In this document: positions 60,901 through 64,000 of the stretch, piece by piece
Layout of the letters: each line of letters starts with the position of its first letter
Numbering within the stretch: position 1 is the first letter of the stretch
Assembly: GCA_040954595.2 (NCBI GenBank)
Contig: CM082582.2
Span: 5,456,001 to 5,520,000, forward strand
From: Balanoglossus misakiensis
Taxonomy: Eukaryota; Hemichordata
Direction of reading: 5' to 3'
DNA length: 64,000 nucleotides
Notes under the pieces: generated by a model
Seen by the model: the letters and a program-made list of their open reading frames with translations, nothing else
Told to the model about the DNA's origin: nothing
Database searches by the model: none
Translations under genes and position numbers: made by a program

Positions 60901-63900
60901 TCAACCCACTGACAGATACTCGGTTGTGAGAACGTCTATTGTCCAGGCCTGTCTGAACGACAATTCAGAATTCCTCTGATACACCAGTGACGCTTTGGTA
61001 ATTGAACGACAAGTGCACTAACTAATGTCATGACCTTTTGAGGAATTTCACCCGTACATTAAATTAATGATAGACATGCAGGGTCTATTGTACTGACGTG
61101 GTCTATATATGTATGATGGTAGAAGTGTGAGGATGTACATAGTGAACTTGAGATCGTAGCACGGCGCAGTCCCAATCTGTTCCGCTTCAAATGATGAAGT
61201 GAAAGATCAGAAAACGCACTCTCAGTGAAATTCGCAAACGATTTCTCCAGATACGATTCATCATTGATGGCTATTTACTGCATGTCGGAGTTTTGACAAA
61301 TAAATTACAATCTGCGAAAACAGATAAAAAACAAATTCCTTGCATGCTTGAACTATATGGATTCCATGGTACTCGGAGGTCACTTGGGGGGAAAAGACAA
61401 ACATAAACACAGCCATCAAGATGGTGAAAAAATATGATAATAAACGAGTCAAGAGGTTTTTGTGCGGGTTTATTGAAAACCTGTAAATAATACAAGTTCT
61501 GGTGTTTAATTAATGGGGTACATCTTGAAAAGAAGTGCAGTACATCTTGAAGGAAGTACCAAAATCAAACTCATAATATTTTGTGAGATTTTCACCAGTG
61601 AATTAATTAAGTGTATTTTTATTGTCTGCGAACGCTATCTAGCATGAATTAATAATTGATGGGTTAATTATTTATTGAACACTTTGTTCTATATTCCAGG
61701 ATGCAAAACGATAACACGTGGAGTTCTGGTTTGTGTAATATTATACAAGCGAGATTTGCTATTCCATAATGCTGTGGGTTAGCTGTACATAATAATCAAA
61801 TTGATTGATTTCTCTTCTATTTACCAACTGTACGATGTTAAATTAATATTGATTTGCTGATTTCAAGCCACGCTGGACGCACACAATTGACGGTATTTGA
61901 ACAATGTCTCGGTTTCACAGTCTAACTGGGCAGTGTGCCGTATGCCTTTGGCATTGTTTGTAGTCCACGCAGGTAGCACACAAGGGTGTCTCAAAACTCT
62001 CAAATATTTTTTAGAGATTGAAACTTTTGTTTCATGGCCGCCACAGTTTGCTGGTACACAAGGTGTCCTCGAGCTTAATTAGCTCAGTAGTGTTTTTTCA
62101 GTTTGAAAATGGACACCGTAGCTGTGTTGTCGGGTTGCGTGCTGAGTATCCCCACTGCGAGAGTTTCAGTCCACACGTGGCTCGAAGGGGGGATCTTGCA
62201 CATGATTAGAATTTCATTCATGCGAAATGTGCATTGCTCAGATCAAAATATTTGCCGTTAGTTTAATTAATGTGAGAAAAAAAACGCCTCGATTCCAGAC
62301 GTACTGCTGAGATAAGTATAATTGGATTTGGCCTATACCCCTAGTGGACCTCATATCTCCTATTGTTGGGTAGCGAAACCCTTCCCGAAAGAGGCTCCTA
62401 TGTGTGTTTTAATTTGCAAGTACTTAGCCTCGTCCCCCCCAGATCAAACATTGGTACCTTCCCGATGTTTGCTACGCCCTGTTGTGATGTTTCTAAATGG
62501 AGGTTGCACCATTGTTGTCTGTCTGCAGTGAAATCGTTCGCAGAGGCTAATGTCTTGTAAAGCAGTTCTCAAATATTGAATCTGGCTGGCGATGGGCGCT
62601 GTGTGTGTCTGTCAACATCGTTTCTGTTGTAACAAGTCTGAGGCTTGTGGTAATATGTGTACGTCGATTCTCAATCACAAGTTTGATTCTTACAGATCAT
62701 TTCTGTCTGTGTACATGCGCCTTTCGAGTTCTCAAAAGATAAAGTGCCCTCACAATGGGTTTGTTTATTCTAAAAAATAAAAATAATTGATTTCAATTAA
62801 ATTATGCCATGCAACCATTGGAGTCTAGTTTCATGTTAGAAGTCTCTCCCCCCCCCCCCCCCTCAAAACTGAGTTACGTGATGTATGTATGTGTCGAACG
62901 AGTAATCTGAAATTGTTTTATTTCCTTCAGTACTGAACTCACTCTATCCATTATAAGGATATTGACTCTCCAACAATGAAATTAACGATCAAGAACATGC
63001 CCCCCAGCACTGAATATGGATTTAACATTACTTGTACACACATTTCTGACACAGGGAAAATAAATCATTTGTAAAACCAGCATGCATGGATGTCTCAAAC
63101 TAAAATATGAATTTCTTAGAAAATGGACATATCAAATCCATTATTGCACATCATAAATCAAAAGAAAAAGAACATATTGAATTTTAAATATTAGTTGTGT
63201 GAAAACTCAATAAATTGACACTACATTTTAAAATTAATATATTACTTATTTTTAAGAATATATATATTTGCTTGGTTACATTTGCAATAACACACCACAG
63301 ACCCAGACAAATATTTTCTTGCTTTTTGGCTTGTATTTATATCTGAACTGCAAAACTGTGTTAATTACTTAATAGTTAGCTATCATCAGTTTTTATCAAT
63401 TATTCTGTCTGGTGATATTTGATGGATTACATCTCCAAATCAATATATTTCAGCACGGCAAGATTATTTTCCTAATCAATACATGTAAGTACCGCATTAG
63501 CCAAATAGAAGAATGTAAATGATGGCCGTGACTTTATTTGACATTTGTAGTATGCGAAAGCATGGGTTCAAATATCAATGGCACCATAAGCCAAACATGC
63601 ACATGGCATTCTTAAAATAATTTCATGAGTTTGCGAAAATAGGCGTGACAATATTACGCAGAAATAACAACAGTAAATCAGTAGCAATTATCGTTTGGTC
63701 TGTACGTTTGACTTGTTTTTCCCTTCTCAGACAGTCAGAGTGTGTCCACCAATGTGTAAATGTTTCCACATTACAGTTGAGTTTACCATAATGTACTTTG
63801 TAGAGGCATGTGTTTTGGTTTGTGAAGCTTGGCACTTTGATCGATTGCCTTTGTCTCTGCCTCTGGGCAAATCCGTGGCCTGTCATGTTTGCAGTGTTTA

Positions 63901-64000
63901 CTGTCCGGTGTCCTACATTTCCAACCGCAACTTTACATGCATACGTACATTGTAAACTTCTCTTTGCAGGAGTTTGATGTTACATTTCTCAAATCAAAAA
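54975..64000 (+). other. Long first-half intron of the septin gene
   Basis: More than 9 kb without a further recognisable septin exon. Open frames such as 55766-56200 and 56485-56976 have no domain, no splice context and no coding bias. It contains a TA-flanked MITE at 60459-60669 and a poly-C run near 62850. The last bases (CTCTTTGCAG at 63960-63969) look like an acceptor, but the sequence after it does not encode the septin P-loop. Confidence 0.55.
60459..60669. mobile_element. TA-flanked MITE (Tc1/mariner-like)
   Basis: 211 bp bounded by TACTGTAAAACAC and its complement GTGTTTTACAGTA. A TA at each outer edge would be the target duplication. The interior has further imperfect inverted matches (TTGCGAAATACGCG, CGCGAAAATTTTC) and no coding capacity. 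Confidence 0.75.

Noticed and set aside
63960-64000. Possible septin P-loop exon at the window's end after CTCTTTGCAG
   Set aside because: The bases that follow encode no GESGLGKS-like sequence in the required phase.

Overview
The window is eukaryotic genomic DNA from an animal. Short exons are joined by GT-AG introns, many modules have symmetrical phase-1 boundaries, and introns are full of microsatellites, foldback elements and MITEs. The gene content (modular astacin metalloproteases with PAN-like and ShKT domains, galactose sulfotransferase, DHRS11-type dehydrogenase, deltex ligases fused to macro domains, a septin) suggests a marine invertebrate. An invertebrate deuterostome such as amphioxus or an acorn worm, or a lophotrochozoan, would fit; the sequence alone does not let me choose. 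All gene models were built by eye from splice signals and phase, without transcripts.

Layout, left to right. (1) 1.5-9.6 kb and 10.5-20.5 kb, both minus strand: two tandem paralogous secreted astacin zinc proteases. They share every exon boundary through the signal peptide, propeptide and catalytic domain but differ in their C-terminal modules: one PAN-like domain plus five ShKT domains in the first, three PAN-like plus three ShKT in the second. Acidic linkers encoded by GAT/GAC trinucleotide tracts separate the modules. Recent internal tandem duplications are visible in both genes. (2) 22.2-25.3 kb, minus: a type II membrane galactose-3-O-sulfotransferase-like gene with a MAM-like tail. (3) 29.8-33.2 kb, minus: a complete seven-exon DHRS11-like short-chain dehydrogenase. 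(4) 36.6-50.1 kb, minus: three tandem DTX3L-like genes. Two fuse an ADP-ribose-binding macro domain to RING and deltex C-terminal domains in one polypeptide; the middle one shows only RING and DTC. (5) 54.8 kb, plus: one exon of a septin (SEPT7/SEPT2 type), followed by more than 9 kb that looks like its intron, running off the window.

The loci do not form one pathway. The two clusters are tandem expansions: one of secreted, probably matrix- or digestion-related proteases, one of intracellular ADP-ribosylation/ubiquitin machinery that in vertebrates acts in DNA damage and antiviral responses. The most distinctive signals are the macro-RING-DTC fusion array, a family of tiny perfect foldbacks (TAG...CTA) flanked by 9-bp target duplications, and a 1.28-kb exon duplication whose breakpoint lies at the hairpin tip of a MITE.
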